Assembly (NCBI RefSeq): GCF_010015585.1 | Contig: NW_022985067.1 | Span: 2,041,419 to 2,105,418, forward strand | Length of the DNA: 64,000 bases | Reading direction: 5' to 3' | From: Eremomyces bilateralis CBS 781.70 | Taxonomy: Eukaryota; Ascomycota; Dothideomycetes; Eremomycetales; Eremomycetaceae | Shown here: one piece after another, positions 41,948-53,363 of the stretch | Numbering within the stretch: position 1 is the first letter of the stretch | How the letters are laid out: each line of letters opens with the position of its first letter | Position numbers and translations under genes: made by a program | The notes under the pieces: generated by a model | What the model was told of the DNA's origin: nothing | Seen by the model: only the letters and a program-made list of their open reading frames with translations | Database searches by the model: none

Positions 41948-44900
41948 GTAGTAAAAACCACTAAGGAAGGGATAAAGAACCTGCAAATCCCACTAGACAA
42001 GATGATCCCAAAAGAGAAAATCGACGAGTTCAGTACCCAGCTAGTCTAGATTGTTATAGAGGCGGTCCTTCAAGACACCCCAGTCGCTAGGCTATCGGTA
42101 TTCTTAAAGAGATGGTGGACAATGAACCTCACAGACCTTAAAAACGCGCATACAAGGGCGAGAAACGAAGCAGCCTTAACGCGAAGAGCAGGAACCCCTA
42201 ACAACCGCCTAGAAGAGAAAGCCAGGGTAGCTAGGAAAACCTTCCACGATGCGATACGGAGATAACGAAGAACATGCTGGAAGGAATTTCTTAACGACAA
42301 CAATAATATCTGGAAAGCCGCAAAATACCTTCACCCAGCCCAGTCAAGCGCGTTCGGGAGGATATTAGTCCTTAAGATAAACGAAGGGCTAGCGAAAACA
42401 GACTAGGCAATATCAGAGGAACTCCTTATACAGTTCTTCAGCCAACCGGCAGACGCCCTAGAGCTACCCGAAGCTAGAGAAGGACACTAACACCCATAGA
42501 AAAAGATTACCAAAGAGGAAGTACGAGAGGCGATCTATAGAGCAAAACCCTCTAAGGCACCAGGACCAGATGGGCTCCTACCAGCGGCCTGGCAGAAACT
42601 GTGGCCAGAAGTGGGAGACCACGTATATGTACTCCTGCAAGCGTCAGTCAGAGAATCGTACCTCCCAGAGCAATGGAAGATTGCGCGGATCGTCCCGCTT
42701 AGAAAACAAGGTAAACCAGACTACACCCTCGCGAAGGCATATAGGCCTATCTCCTTGCTTTCCACCCTGGGCAAGGCGCTAGAGTCGGTACTCGCAGAAC
42801 GCTTATCTTTTCTAGACGAAATGCACGGGATACTCCCAAAAGCCTACTACGGAGCAAGAAAGCAGAGATCGACGACCGATGCCCTCCAGCTAGCTATAGA
42901 GCAAATCTACTAAGCATGGAAACAGAAGAAGATACTATCGCTAGTTACCTTCGATGTTAAAGGCGCCTTCAACGGAGTCAATAAGGGAGTACTATGCCAA
43001 AGACTTAAGGAAAGAGGAATCCCACTAGAGATTACAAGATGGGTGTACGAATTCTGCGGAAATCGGAAGGCATTAATCATGGTTAATGGCACTGAATCAG
43101 AAGTTATGGACATCGCCCACGCTGGTTTACCATAAGGGTCGCCACTCTCCCCTATCCTCTTTCTCTTTTATAACGCAAACCTCGTCGTAGGGAAGGTAAC
43201 AGACCGCTCGGGAACGATGGCTTTTATAGACGACTTCACAGCCTGGGTAATAGGCCCAGACATTAAGAGCAATATCCAGCGAATCCAGGAACAAATCCTA
43301 CCGAACACCGAAAAGTGGAGCCAGGAAAGCGGTGCGCTGTTCGAACCGGACAAGACCCAACTTATTCACTTCACCAGACGCCGGAAACGGGACGAGAACG
43401 AGCTCCTGCCACTGATAGTTATGGATAACGAGATAGCCCCAGCATCAGAGATTAAACTCCTTAGAGTTATACTAGACCAAAAACTTAATTTCTAGAGCCA
43501 CGCGAGAAGAGCAGCGAAACGAGGGGAAATCGCGGCAATGGCGCTCCAGAGACTTAAGGGACTCAACCCGAAAACAGCGAGACAGATCTTTACGGCAACA
43601 GTTACACCGACCACCGACTATGGGGCTTAGATATAGTTCCCAGGATCGGCAGGTACAGTAGCCCACCATATCGAGAGAGCTACTAAACTAGGAGCGAGTG
43701 AAATCACGGCTATATTTAGATCGGCAGCGAGCGAGGTCGTAACCGCGGAAGCAGGAGTCGAAACAGTCCAGGAAAGACTCCACGAACTCACCCGGAAACA
43801 CTGGATCAAGATGTATACAAAACCACAGAATCACCACGGATGGAGACTCATCAAGCGTCTGTTTAAAGCTAAGACACACAGATCCCCACTCGAAGCTACA
43901 GCCGAGCTCTTCCAGCACATCAATCTGAAATCGCTTAAGAAGACAGCAGGATTCGTCAAGCCGCCGTGGCAAGACCCGCCAAGAGTCATCATCGAAGAGG
44001 AAGCGGCCGCAATAACAAGGGCAGCCCAGCTCGGCCTTAGAACTATCTTTACGGACGGATCATATAGAAACGGCCTTACCGGCATCGGAATTCACGTACT
44101 AAATATCCTAGGACTCGAGAAATCTAGTATAATAGGATTTACACCGAGTATAGACGCCCTCTAAGCGGAGCTTATAGCTATTTCCGAAGCCATCTTAGAA
44201 GCAACCGCTAAGATCCCGGTAATAGGCTAGAACCTCGACTAATGCTATATCCTATCCGACTACCAGAAGGCCCTAGGCATGATCAAAAGACCACAATGGA
44301 AAAAGAGTAAACCCCTCCAGGAGATCTTCTAGAAACTAGCAGAGGCCAAGAAAAGGGGGTTCACCTTTACCTTCCACTGGGTGCCAGCGTACAAGGGAGT
44401 GCAAGGTAACGAGAGAGCTCACGACCTCGCCCAATCTGCCACTGCCACCGGATCTGGACAGGAAGAGCATACCATAGTACTAAGACATGCGATTAAGCAA
44501 GGAAGGAGCCACCCAGAGGTAAAGAGAAAGGCCTTCCTAGCCAAAAAGACCGTGCGTTTCGCGAAGGAGCTCGACAAAGCACTACCAAGCAGGCACATAA
44601 GAAAGCTCTACGACAAGCTATCGAGAGACCAAGCAGCCCTACTAGTACAAGTTAGATCAGGGTACTGCCGCCTTAACAGCTATCTCCACAAGATCGCGGC
44701 GGCCGAAAGCAGCGACTGCGAATGCGGAGCAACGGAGAGTGTCCACCACTTCATACTGGAATGCACGAAATGGGAAGAACAGAGACAGAAACTGAAGACA
44801 GCGGCTGGAGCCCGAGCAAGAGACCTGGCTTACCTCCTTAGAGCATACGAATCAGAAGCAAAAGACGGCCCGATCAAGCGCTGGTCCCCGAACATAGAGG

Positions 44901-44959
44901 TAGTTACGGCAACGCTACATTTCATCCAGGACACTAGAAGATTAGACCCCGGAACATGA
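41948..44959 (+). pseudogene. LINE (Tad/I-type) pol: reverse transcriptase plus RNase H, with nonsense codons
   Basis: A single frame spans the whole stretch with no frameshift. RT marks: APGPDGLLPAAW, YRPISLLSTLGKALESVLAERL, VTFDVKGAFNGVN (first catalytic Asp), GLP followed by a stop then GSPLSPILFLF, and MAFIDDFTAWV (the catalytic DD box). RNase H follows: IFTDGSYRNGLTGIG, ELIAISEAI, ILSDYQKAL and FHWVPAYKGVQGNERAHDLA. A C-terminal Cys/His patch (CECGATESVHHFILEC) is typical of I/Tad elements. The endonuclease half is missing; the sequence begins directly after the 3' LTR. About fifteen stops occur, at positions where Trp or Gln are expected (for example YGA-stop-I-stop-FPG). Dead as it stands. 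Pyrimidine-rich CCTTCCC repeats follow the stop. Confidence 0.85.
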
Positions 44960-45588
44960 TACCCTCCTACACATTCCCTTCCATACCTTCCCCCCTATAC
45001 CCTCCCTCCCATACCTTCCCTTCTACTAACTATATGGTCTTAATCCTCCGATCCGACGCTGTGCCCGAGTAAGAGCAGCGTCACTCTAGAATAGAACCTA
45101 GAGGAATAGAGACGTCCAGCAAACTGACCATCTTATTCCCATACCACAGTTATAATAATTTCCTATGTTAGAAGCAGATAATTAGAGAAGATAGAAGAAG
45201 GAGATAGAAAAATGGGGCACAAGGCCACAAGGCACCAACGCATGTAATTAGTCAGCTTAGGTGGTTCCCCAGTCCCCACATGGGCCTCGCCGAGAGGCCT
45301 GACGGGCGTATGAATCTCTCTCTCTCTCTCTCTCTCACATCGCGATCGCCCCCCCGCTTTAGCCCGTGTGATATGATTGGAACGAACTATAAAACTACAC
45401 GCTCCGCGGCGTCCACTTCGCGTCCGCAGACACTGCCGGATTCTGACCTTGCGCCTGACTGAGTCCGATCGTTGAGTCTGGCTCGGATGGTTAAGACGGA
45501 CGCTAATAGTCGAGACTTCACTCTGATTATCGAGACTGACTAATTTGATAACGCAAATAAATCCAACAACGATGGATTCTTTTTCAAT
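44960..45588. other. Between LINE and pogo relic
   Basis: LINE 3' region with CCATACCTTCCC-type repeats, then a (CT)n microsatellite at about 45316-45340. No gene. Confidence 0.45.
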
Positions 45589-47215
45589 ATGCCTCCTATA
45601 AATGAAAGTGCAATTGCTGAAGCTATATAAGCTTTTTGAGATTGAGAATTCCCATCGATTCGCAAATTTGCGGACGCTTATGGCGTTAAGTACTCTACTC
45701 TCTAAGAACATATCTAAAAGGGCACCGAATCCCATCAAAAAGGGGCCGAGAAGTTGCAAAAGTTGTTAAAAGATTAAGAAAAATGGCTGGTCTAGCGGAT
45801 TACGGAAGAAGACCTTTACGGGAGGGCCCCTTCGCATGCCCAGGTTCGCTAAATGGCAGAACTGATTGCGAAAGAAAATAGAGATAACACTCCCTGCGGC
45901 ACAAATTGGACCGACGAGTTTCTACTCCGGAATCCTGAGGTAAAAACAATTATCGGACGGACGATCGAGGCTTCCAGAATAAATTCTGCCACAAAAGATG
46001 TTATTTCGGAGTTCTTTTCGGCTTATACACGCATTATCGAAAGGTACAACATTAAAACCCATAACCAGTGGGATTTTAATGAGCATGGCATCGCCCTAGG
46101 GTGCGGAATTAATGCCGCGTAATTGTACCAGTCTAGGAGAAACAAAAGAGGAGGAAGAACACGATATACGTGAAGATTCCTAAAGATAGAGAATGGGTCT
46201 CTGTCCTAGAATGCATATATGCAGATGGCCGATCAATTACACCCCTGACTATCCTTAAAGGCGAATCTCTGTAGTCGACGTGGTTCCCTTCTCGCGATAT
46301 CCCGAACTGGCATTATACATCCTCAGAAAATGCCTGGACATCCAACGAAATTGGCTTACAATGGCTCGAGAAAAAGTTCTTACGGGAGGCCAAACCCCTG
46401 AACCAAAATGGAGAAGAAGACTCCCGAGAATAGCGCTTTTTGGTATGCGCCGGGCACGGTACGCATGCTAAGACCCAGCTCATGAAGTCGGCGAAAGATG
46501 GTAAGGTATTTATTTTATGTTTGCCGGCCCATTCTTCCCATGTCCTCCAGCCTTTAGATATTGCATACTTTTCGCCCCTGAAATCAAGATATCATAAAGA
46601 ACTGAGCCGCCTGTCTTCGCTTGATGACTGTGCACCAGTCAAGAAGCATAATTTTAAAGAAATATATTATAAATCTCGAAATACGGCTCTAAATTCGCAT
46701 AACATCCGTGCAGGGTTTCGTGGAACAGGAATGGTGCCCTTTAACCCAGCCAAAGTATTAAATAGTTTCGTAATTGAACGAAATTCGCACCGTAATGCCC
46801 AGTCGTGTAACCCCTGAACTAATTCCGTATATATATAGCACACCAAAGGGGCCAAAGGACATATATAAGCAAAAGTTTGAGGGAATATTATCGCGAGACT
46901 TCGGGGGATTCTAGGGGAAGTTGGCCAAGTCCCTGGCGGAGAAGAATACCGAAATCGCTACACTTAAAGCACACGTTCTACAACTTGAAAAAACTATTCA
47001 AGATCTAGGTGGTTCGACTACGAGGAAAAGGAAACGAGTCCAGCCTGATTTAAACGAAAGATTTGCTACAGTTAAGCAAATCGTTGCGTTGTAGGAGGCG
47101 GCCAAAGAAGCGGAGCGGAAAGCTGCGGAAAAGGCGGAGAGAATTTCAGAGCACGCAAATCTAGATTCGAGCACTTATGCTCTGTATTTGAACTAGATGT
47201 ATAGAAATATATATG
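45589..47215 (+). pseudogene. pogo-like transposase relic, second copy
   Basis: Starts near ATG 45589 (MPPINESAIAEAI) with a psq-like HTH (KFADAYGVKYSTL) full of stops. Then DLYGRAPSHAQV, the CENP-B-like NWTDEFLLRNPEVKTIIGRT, NQWDFNEHGIALG (first catalytic Asp region), VCAGHGTHAKTQLM (second catalytic region, Asp degenerated), LPAHSSHVLQPLDIAYFSPL, and KKHNFKEIYYKSRNTALNSH followed by NIRAGFRGTGMVPFNPAKVL. A tail with AEKNTEIATLKAHV and RKRKRVQ follows. It has numerous stops and frameshifts. The same family as 8757-9331. The outer sequence ends near GGAAACTGGGTGC at 47280-47312. Confidence 0.78.
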
Positions 47216-48063
47216 GTGGCTGTTTTATTTGTGTAACTCTAGGGCAATACGTGGATCAAATGGATTGTTTGTGGTGGCCGGAAACTGGGATGACCGGAAA
47301 CTGGGTGCTTTGACTTAAGAGGTAATTATTATGAATAAATTCGAGGGATTCGTCGTCGTAGTGAAATTCGAACCGGACTAGGTAAGTCGCTATTATTCTA
47401 AAAGCAATTGAATTGGGAATATAAACCATATCATTCTATGTAGGATCATCGCATCTAAAATAGCGAATTCATTCCTTACTTTGTTACTTTATGGTATAAC
47501 TATAACATGTTGACTCTTTGACCTATTATATAACTGCCGTAGTATCATGTCTTAAAGCCAACCTAGAACAATGGAAAAATAAGCCTTTTATGATGCTTCT
47601 GTGAATATAATTCGAGTACTCTTTTAACGGAGATTCGAAGACTGCGAACTCTAGCTTCGTTCCTCCAGGCTCTCTTTCAGCGACACCCGCTTGCGGGTTC
47701 GCATCTCTTGTTTTAAGAACCTAGTGAGACTGCTCGGATTTTCCTCTCTAAAGCTAATACCCCCGTGACCCCGTCAGTCCCTCGGCCAACGCTAGCATCG
47801 CTTCGGCGAAATCTGCGAATATCGCATCGGAGGTAACGGCACATATTGCCCGAAATTCTACCAGGCTTAAGGTGGTCTCTCTCGTTACTCCCCGTTACGC
47901 GCAGTAATAAACAAGTAGTTTTACACAGGTCAAGGAATGGTACTATTTATCGTCTATATATACTTCCGTCATAGCGCTAAGTTCAAGAGTTTAGCAGCCG
48001 TATCGCCCTCCCTTTTTAGTTCTTGTTTATTAATAAATCAACCAGATCGGTTTCCGTTGAAAC
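47216..48063. other. End of repeat island and promoter of the cluster's first gene
   Basis: Terminal sequence of the pogo element (AAACTGGG twice, 47283-47310) followed by about 700 bp without coding signal. Confidence 0.45.
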
Positions 48064-49527
48064 ATGGGTCCATCCTCCCCTAAGCAGTCCGCAAAGCCTG
48101 AACCAACAACGCAACTCTCGTCGTGGATTTCATCGGCGACTTTGAACGATATACCGGAAGAAATTCGGGTTCGTGCAAAACATCTGATCTTAGATGGCCT
48201 TGGATGCGGGCTCCTTGGTGCCCATCTGCCATCTTCTGAGAAAGCTGCTCGAGCTATCTTTGACCTAGAGCCTGTTGGCGACGCGACTGTGATTGGTTGG
48301 CCAGATAAAAAGCTCCCATCCCTTTCCGCAGCGCTTCTCAATAGCGCGTTCATTCAGGGCTTCGAGCTTGATGACTGGCACAGCGAAGCACCGATCCATT
48401 CCAACAGCATTCTGCTGCCTGCCTTGTTCGCTGCTGCCGAGCATGTAGTATCCAAAGATAACAAATCCTCGCTGGTTTCCGGATCCGATATTCTTCTTGC
48501 CACAATCATCGGATACGAGGTCGGCCCGCGTGTCGGCCTTGCGCTTCACGGTGCTCACGTTCTCACAACTGGATGGCACTCCGGCGCCGTCTTCGGGCCC
48601 GCAGTAGCAGCTTCCGCTGTTGGCAAACTGCTTGGTCTCACGCCCGAACAGATCGAAGATGCATTCGGGGTCGCGTGCACGCAAGCCTGCGGTTTAATGT
48701 CTGCACAGTTTGGAAGCGAAGTCAAGCGAATGCAGCATGGCTTTGCGGCCCGGAACGGCCTTCTCGCGGCATTCCTGGCCCAGGGTGGCTATATCGGGAT
48801 CAAGCGCGTGTTCGAGCAGGAATACGGCGGCTTCCTCAAACAGTTCAGCTCCGGCAACGGCATGGAACCTCAGTACCTGGTGGACGAACTGACCAAGGAT
48901 CTTGGTGTCAAGTGGCAGACTCAGGGCGTGCGCGTGAAACCGTACGCGTCTATGGCCGGCACTCATCCCACTATTGACTGTGTCCGCAAGCTGCAAGAGC
49001 TTTATCCGGAGCCGATGCAAAACTGGACCAGTGACATCGCAAAAATCACCATTGAGCTGGGCGAAGCGGCCTTTCATCACGGTGGCTGGAAAGCCATCCG
49101 CCCCCTCACAAGCACAGGGGCGCAGATGAGCAATGCCTACGTTGCTGCAACGCAGATTGTTTATGGGGAGGTGCTTGCGGCGCAATTCAGGCATGACATG
49201 CTGGAGAATGACAACCTTTGGAGGCTGGTCGATGTGACGGACTGTGTTTTGACAAAAGAAATAGGTGCTCCTCGTGGACGACAGACCGTCACGGTCGAAT
49301 TCAAAGACGGCACCGTGTTGAGGCAGCGTGTAGATTCGGCTCGAGGAGTCGAGCCCCCTCTGTCGAACCAGGAGATTATCGAAAAATGGAGACAGATCAC
49401 GAAAGACGTCATAGACATTGAGAGAGCCGAAAAGATTGAAAGGTTGGTTTTGGAGCTGGAAAAGTGCGATGATATCATGTTACTCCAGGGGCTGATGGGT
49501 GGATTGACAAAGAATCCGATAGCGTAA
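48064..49527 (+). CDS. MmgE/PrpD family enzyme, cis-aconitate decarboxylase-like
   Basis: Single-exon gene, 487 residues, the usual family length. The family holds 2-methylcitrate dehydratase (PrpD) and cis-aconitate decarboxylase (CadA/IRG1). Active-site segments are all present: ELDDWHSEAPIHS (Asp/His), TTGWHSGAVFGPA (His), VKRMQHGFAARNG (Lys/His) and YASMAGTHPTIDC (His). Segments such as ACTQACGLMSAQFG and GGFLKQFSSGNG resemble fungal CadA more than bacterial PrpD. Sequence alone does not separate decarboxylase from dehydratase. No mitochondrial presequence is obvious, so it is probably cytosolic. It is convergent with the Zn2Cys6 regulator (119 bp between stops) and is the left end of the 48-63 kb cluster. 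Confidence 0.9.
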   Translation: MGPSSPKQSAKPEPTTQLSSWISSATLNDIPEEIRVRAKHLILDGLGCGLLGAHLPSSEKAARAIFDLEPVGDATVIGWPDKKLPSLSAALLNSAFIQGFELDDWHSEAPIHSNSILLPALFAAAEHVVSKDNKSSLVSGSDILLATIIGYEVGPRVGLALHGAHVLTTGWHSGAVFGPAVAASAVGKLLGLTPEQIEDAFGVACTQACGLMSAQFGSEVKRMQHGFAARNGLLAAFLAQGGYIGIKRVFEQEYGGFLKQFSSGNGMEPQYLVDELTKDLGVKWQTQGVRVKPYASMAGTHPTIDCVRKLQELYPEPMQNWTSDIAKITIELGEAAFHHGGWKAIRPLTSTGAQMSNAYVAATQIVYGEVLAAQFRHDMLENDNLWRLVDVTDCVLTKEIGAPRGRQTVTVEFKDGTVLRQRVDSARGVEPPLSNQEIIEKWRQITKDVIDIERAEKIERLVLELEKCDDIMLLQGLMGGLTKNPIA

Positions 49528-49646
49528 TTAGTATAAATAATTCAATAATGATTATAGAATGACCATGCATAAAGGCGCTTTCGTGTGTAAGAAATCGAAT
49601 GTGGGTGCGACGTGGTTTTGAACTATATTCCTCAGATTTTGGTAGG

Positions 49647-52035
49647 TCAATACCAATTCAAGTCTAGATCTTCAACTTCACCCCAATTCCAATTTGGAAG
49701 TTCTGAAGGATCTAATAATGGGTTTGGAAGTGTACCTTGATCGATAGACTCCACTTCGAATAGTTCGGCTATGTTTTGGTGTATTATAGTCTCCGTCGAT
49801 ACTGAGGCCTCGATGGATGATGATGCGGCATGTGTTCGATCCGTCTCAGACTCAACATACGGATTAGACTTCCCCCCGAATTCCGCTCGCCACCACCATA
49901 GACAGTCGAATAAGACGCTCATAGACTGGAAATTATCAGCACAATGATACCAAGACCCTTGTTAGACTCACCAGTCGACCGCGAAGTAGCAGCCGAAGAC
50001 CGTCTATGGAACCATCTTTGAACTTGAATACTCGAGTACTTGACCAGAGTTGAGTTAGTATGATGGAAGTTCGACCATCTAGGTCATTGTTTTGAATTGA
50101 ATGCTTCTTTGAAATCCGAATTGCTTCAAAGAACATATCCTCACCGGCGTCGATATCGATTTGCGTGCGCAAACTGCTTCTATGGACGCGAAGAATGCAT
50201 ACTGCAGCCAAAGCTATCGCGCGTGTTTGCAAAGCGTTGCAGTGATTTCCAAAGTCATGATACTTGTCCATTCGAGATGCTGATTGGATCATACTGCAAG
50301 AGATGACATAAAGCTGGAGAATTCCGGCCGTACGTTCGGCCCCTGGAGCCGCAAAGAAGTGAAAGCCTCGGATCAAGAGGCGGACGTTGTTGAGTGCAAA
50401 AGTGCCTACAATAATGTTAACAATCCGACTATGTTATCAAGATCGCAATATTTGTACAGAATGAATACATCTGTTTCTTGTTTGTGACTGCACTTACCTA
50501 GATCATTGGCTTCCACCGGAGAGATTTCTTGAGCCTGGGCATCGTAGAATAGTATTGACGAATTTAAAGAATCTCCATCCCTAGTGCAGTCAAGATCGGT
50601 GGTGTGCATTATCGATGCCAATGCGCTCGTCAAAACGCGATGCAAACGATATTGATATAGTATAATTCCAGGTAGACCATCTGAAATACTCAAATTCCTG
50701 TCGGCACAAACTGGATCTAGCGCCATCGGAGGAGGAAATCCGTCATGCATGTTCGTACTTGTTTGTATCAGTTGAAAAGCTCGACTTTGATGAAGTAAAA
50801 AAATACACACCTTTGGAAGACCGTGACACAGTGCGCCCAGAGACGGGCGCGGAATATTTTGTTTGCTGCAGGCTTTTTCAAAGCCACGCGCACAAAATCC
50901 TGATGCCTAGAGTAGTGCAGGCCTTGCTGTACAGCTAATTGCATAGCAGCACCTGCAATGGCAGGGTTCTGATCCCTGAACGTCGTGCTAATGGGTAAAG
51001 GCCAGAGACAGAGGAGAAGAGAAGCCTTGATGGTGGAAATGGCTTTGTCTGGATCAAATAGAGACTTATGTATGAAGTCTTTCAGTGGATTCGTAAGAGA
51101 CTCGACGATAGTGGGGTCCTTTGCGTATCTTCTTGCTCCAACGTATACTATAGTCCAAAATAAGAAGTTGGACGATTCGTAGACATCATTGGGGTTTTTG
51201 TCGCCGTCGAAAATTCCCGGAAGAACCGGTTTATAGAATTGGTAAAACCTTGTTTAGTCAGGAAGGTTGATTGGCGCCAATTGAGGAAACATACATAGAA
51301 AAACACCCATTGATTTTCCGGGCACTCAACTCCACATCTCCTAATCGCTGGGAAATGGTTCGAGTTTCTTTACGGTCAGAATGCGTATGTTCGACAGTTG
51401 ACGTGCCAACAGAAGGACTGAAAGCTGTACTGGCATCCGGTTCGTGAGGCCCTTCCGCAGTCATCAGGTTGTCCTGTGCTGGGGCTGTCGACACTGATAA
51501 TGGAGTTACGCTCGGCTCAGAAAGAGGTTGGTCGAGACGAAAGAGCATGTCCTCTGGATAAGAAATGGCGTTTGGAAGCCGGTTGACAGGCAAAGATTCG
51601 GAATATTGATTCATGTTGGATTCGGATTCCCAACTTGAACGGCCATTAGGTGGCGGATTGGGCTGCTCTATTAGCATAGCTGAAGGAGAGTGATTTCTAG
51701 GAGGCGATCCATATTGTGCACGAAGTCTCTCCAGTTCGCATTCCAATTGGGCTTTACTATAGAAAGTCAACATCCGATATCTTTCAGGGGAAGTTGTCAC
51801 CAACGTTTGCCTACTTCGCCTTTTGAACGATGTGGAGATAACACAGTCCCGACGCATATTCCGGCATCGGGAGCATGCACCATAATTGTCTTCATGAGCA
51901 TCGCATCGTAGCTGGCTGAATAAGCAGAGAACAAAACCTCTTCGATCTATTTATACACACCTTCATCTGCCGACAGCCGTTACAGGCCCTCACCCGGGCC
52001 GATGCAGTAGTTGTACTAATTGTGGGAGGCGACAT
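49647..52035 (-). CDS. Zn2Cys6 transcription factor, probable cluster regulator
   Basis: Seven exons decode without conflict: 52035-51961, 51911-51805, 51756-51295, 51248-50811, 50757-50498, 50405-49972, 49925-49647; 684 residues. The binuclear zinc cluster is split by intron 1: RACNGCRQMK then LRCDAHEDNYGACSRCRNMR and RDCV, six Cys in the C-x2-C-x6-C...C-x2-C-x6-C pattern. It is followed by KRRSRQ and a coiled coil (KAQLECELERLRAQ) for dimerisation. The fungal-specific middle homology region covers about residues 220-560 (FYQFYKPVLPGIFDGD, FLFWTIVYVGARRYA, AGAAMQLAVQQGLHYSRH). Such factors bind CGG-type sites. Being embedded in the tricarboxylate cluster, it is likely its specific activator; this is inference. 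Intron 2 (51804-51757) is 48 nt and stop-free. Confidence 0.88.
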
Positions 52036-52913
52036 GTTACGCCGTCTCCTAGTCTTTAGCTCCTAGAAAAGACGGTAGGCCGGAGTCTGGAGATCACATG
52101 CATATTAAGAGCCAAAGTCGATTGATATTGAACTTTTAGGAACATGCACAGAGTACGATGTGGAGCAAAGAGTATAGAAGCCAGAATTACCTGGGAAGAT
52201 GGCGGATGTCATGGAATTCTGTAGCATACATAGTCTCCACATTTCCTCGGCTGGTGAATTACCGGTACGGATGACTAGCGCATCCGTAAAGCTTGGCAGT
52301 TGGGTTATGTATCCAGCCTCGCACCTTTCTCTGGAGAAGACTCTTCAAGAAATAGTCTAATACAGAACACTGCCTCTTACTCGGCCCCTGCGTGACCCGT
52401 TGATCATTACAAACTACTCCTCACCCTCAGATGAACCTCCCAAAATCTATGCGTACGGAGTAATGCATTAGGAGCAACTGCATTTATTAGCTATAATTAG
52501 CCCAGCTTCTAAAGGGTTGATAATATATTAGGAATATATTCCTAATTCATTTATAATCTATTAGAAGAGTTTCCCCAAAGCTGTGACCGTCCAGAATGCC
52601 TTCAAGATCCATTGAAAATGCATTCCATTGGAACTTACTCCGTACATCTTGCCCCCTAAGGCTCCGTGTCCAAAGGTCGCGATGGCAGAGCACAATAGGA
52701 TTGATAGATGGGCTGGATAAGTTAGGAATGGATTCTACATATTTTCTAAATGACTTATATTCTTGCTTAACGACATCTTGATGAACTGGGTGGTAAGAGA
52801 AGGAAGAGTTCATCTGAGAGAGTGAGAGTAGGCATTATCACCTGAGTGTGGATGGTCTGTGTCTTCTAGCAAAAACGTATTACGTATACGGATATGGCCG
52901 ACTTGGGAGCTTA

Positions 52914-52999
52914 CAGTTCGCCCACTCTCCAGATGAATTTTCGCATGAGAATTGCCAAGCCGGCGATAAGTTTTGCCAAAAGACTGAGTGGGCGAACTG
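52914..52999. repeat. Small inverted repeat, MITE-like
   Basis: CAGTTCGCCCACTC (52914-52927) and its exact complement GAGTGGGCGAACTG (52986-52999) are separated by 58 nt. A 14-bp perfect stem suggests a miniature element or hairpin. Confidence 0.6.
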
Positions 53000-53148
53000 T
53001 CGCATTTCGCGGGGTGATGATTAAGCACGTTCGCTGCTTAAGCTCAGGTGCTCTAGAGTCACAACGCAAGTTGGTATTGACGATTCCCATTGTCTCTTCA
53101 AAAGGAGATCTAGCTAGCAAGTCAGTTGAAGATAGTTAACTTTTTACA

Positions 53149-53247
53149 AGGGAAAAGACTAAGCGGTCCGAAATAGGCTTAGCCTAGGGGTAATGGGCAG
53201 TGAAAAGAATGCTAGGGCAGTAGAAACCAACAGGGGTATCTTGCGAC
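53149..53247 (+). repeat. Dispersed repeat A, copy 3
   Basis: Shares AAAGACT, TTAGCCTAGGGG, GGCAGTGAAA, GTAGAAACCAACAGGG and TATCTTGCGACA with copies 1 and 2, more than 40 kb away and in the same orientation. Confidence 0.72.
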
Positions 53248-53285
53248 ACGAACTGTAGGCTCAGAAAGTGTCAAGATCTGATGTC

Positions 53286-53363
53286 ATTACTTAGTCATCC
53301 GTTTCCCCGCTTCGGCTATTACTTAGTCATTCGTTTCCCCTCTTCGGCTATTACTTAGTCATA
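53286..53363. repeat. 32-bp tandem repeat, about 2.4 units
   Basis: ATTACTTAGTCATCCGTTTC plus CCCGCTTCGGCT (53286-53317) is repeated at 53318-53349 with two changes and partly again at 53350-53363. Confidence 0.8.

Noticed and set aside
40375-44350. Possible stop-codon reassignment or readthrough, because TAG/TAA fall at Gln or Trp positions in several transposable elements
   Set aside because: Host genes in the same window use TAA, TAG and TGA as real stops and have none inside; Trp and Gln positions are both affected, which fits C-to-T/G-to-A mutation (RIP) better.
39772-44959. Reading the gag frame as ORF1 of the LINE that follows
   Set aside because: LTRs, PBS and polypurine tract enclose the gag frame exactly, its core is of Ty3/gypsy Gag type, and an LTR separates it from the LINE frame.
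45316-45340. (CT)n run as a promoter element
   Set aside because: Plain microsatellite in repeat DNA, with no gene start nearby.
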